A stretch of 6,093 nucleotides of DNA from Eubacterium sp. (GTDB lineage Bacteria > Bacillota > Clostridia > Oscillospirales > Acutalibacteraceae), in NCBI GenBank assembly GCA_017543725.1, contig JAFYFO010000022.1, forward strand, positions 1 through 6,093, in the 5' to 3' direction. Positions 6,017 through 6,093 of this stretch are shown here, in pieces; the stretch's first letter is position 1; every line of letters starts with the position of its first letter. The notes below the pieces were generated by a model. It was not told the DNA's origin, searched no databases, and saw only the letters and a list, made by a program, of their open reading frames with translations. Both the position numbers and the translations under genes were made by a program.

Positions 6017-6093
6017 CCAAACACTGCCATTCCGAATATCAGGCTTAAAACCGAAATTATCAGCCCTGCAATGAAAACGCCGATGCAGATAAC
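6013..6093 (-). CDS. C-terminal end of a hydrophobic, probably membrane, protein (5'-truncated)
   Basis: Only the last 26 codons and the TGA stop are visible. They read ICIGVFIAGLIISVLSLIFG and then MAVFG, uncharged and strongly hydrophobic throughout. This fits a terminal transmembrane helix, with the C-terminus directly at the membrane. The frame is open to the window edge. The stop codon overlaps the start of the nucleotidyltransferase-like gene by 4 bases, the same coupling seen at the next junction, so it belongs to the same operon. The family cannot be named from this fragment. It is possible, though less likely, that the open frame is not translated. Confidence 0.65.
   Translation of the reverse strand, partial: VICIGVFIAGLIISVLSLIFGMAVFG

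Overview
The window is bacterial. It looks like a moderate-GC clostridial Firmicute, perhaps an uncultured Oscillospiraceae/Ruminococcaceae or related gut or rumen lineage. The evidence is the heat-shock order hrcA-grpE-dnaK behind a perfect CIRCE operator, a DnaK lacking the Gram-negative insertion in its ATPase domain, strong purine-rich Shine-Dalgarno sites, and a near-consensus sigma-A promoter. The taxonomic call is an inference from these traits. Every gene lies on the minus strand, so transcription runs from high to low coordinates.

The first transcription unit, 6093 to about 3066, holds three genes. They are the last 26 codons of a hydrophobic protein (6013-6093), a nucleotidyltransferase-fold protein of the NTP_transf_5 type (4838-6016), and a GH27 alpha-galactosidase with an N-terminal membrane segment and a probable carbohydrate-binding domain inserted in its barrel (3123-4841). 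Both junctions are 4-base stop/start overlaps, so the genes are probably translationally coupled. A strong intrinsic terminator (3066-3100) closes the unit. Its promoter lies beyond the right edge.

The second unit is the class I heat-shock operon. Its promoter is at about 3013-3041 and the CIRCE operator at 2977-3003. The genes are hrcA (1911-2948), grpE (1391-1918, overlapping hrcA by 8 bases) and dnaK (1-1326, cut by the left edge after residue 442). HrcA represses the operon through CIRCE. DnaK is the Hsp70 chaperone and GrpE its nucleotide-exchange factor. The usual dnaJ would be expected just beyond position 1 but is not visible.

The heat-shock half is conventional. The more interesting half is the other unit, mainly the domain-inserted, membrane-anchored GH27 enzyme coupled to a nucleotidyltransferase-like protein whose substrate is unknown. 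I see no CRISPR array, tRNA, rRNA, insertion sequence or phage gene. No gene-free stretch exceeds 300 bases; the longest is 2949-3122, which holds the terminator, promoter and CIRCE.
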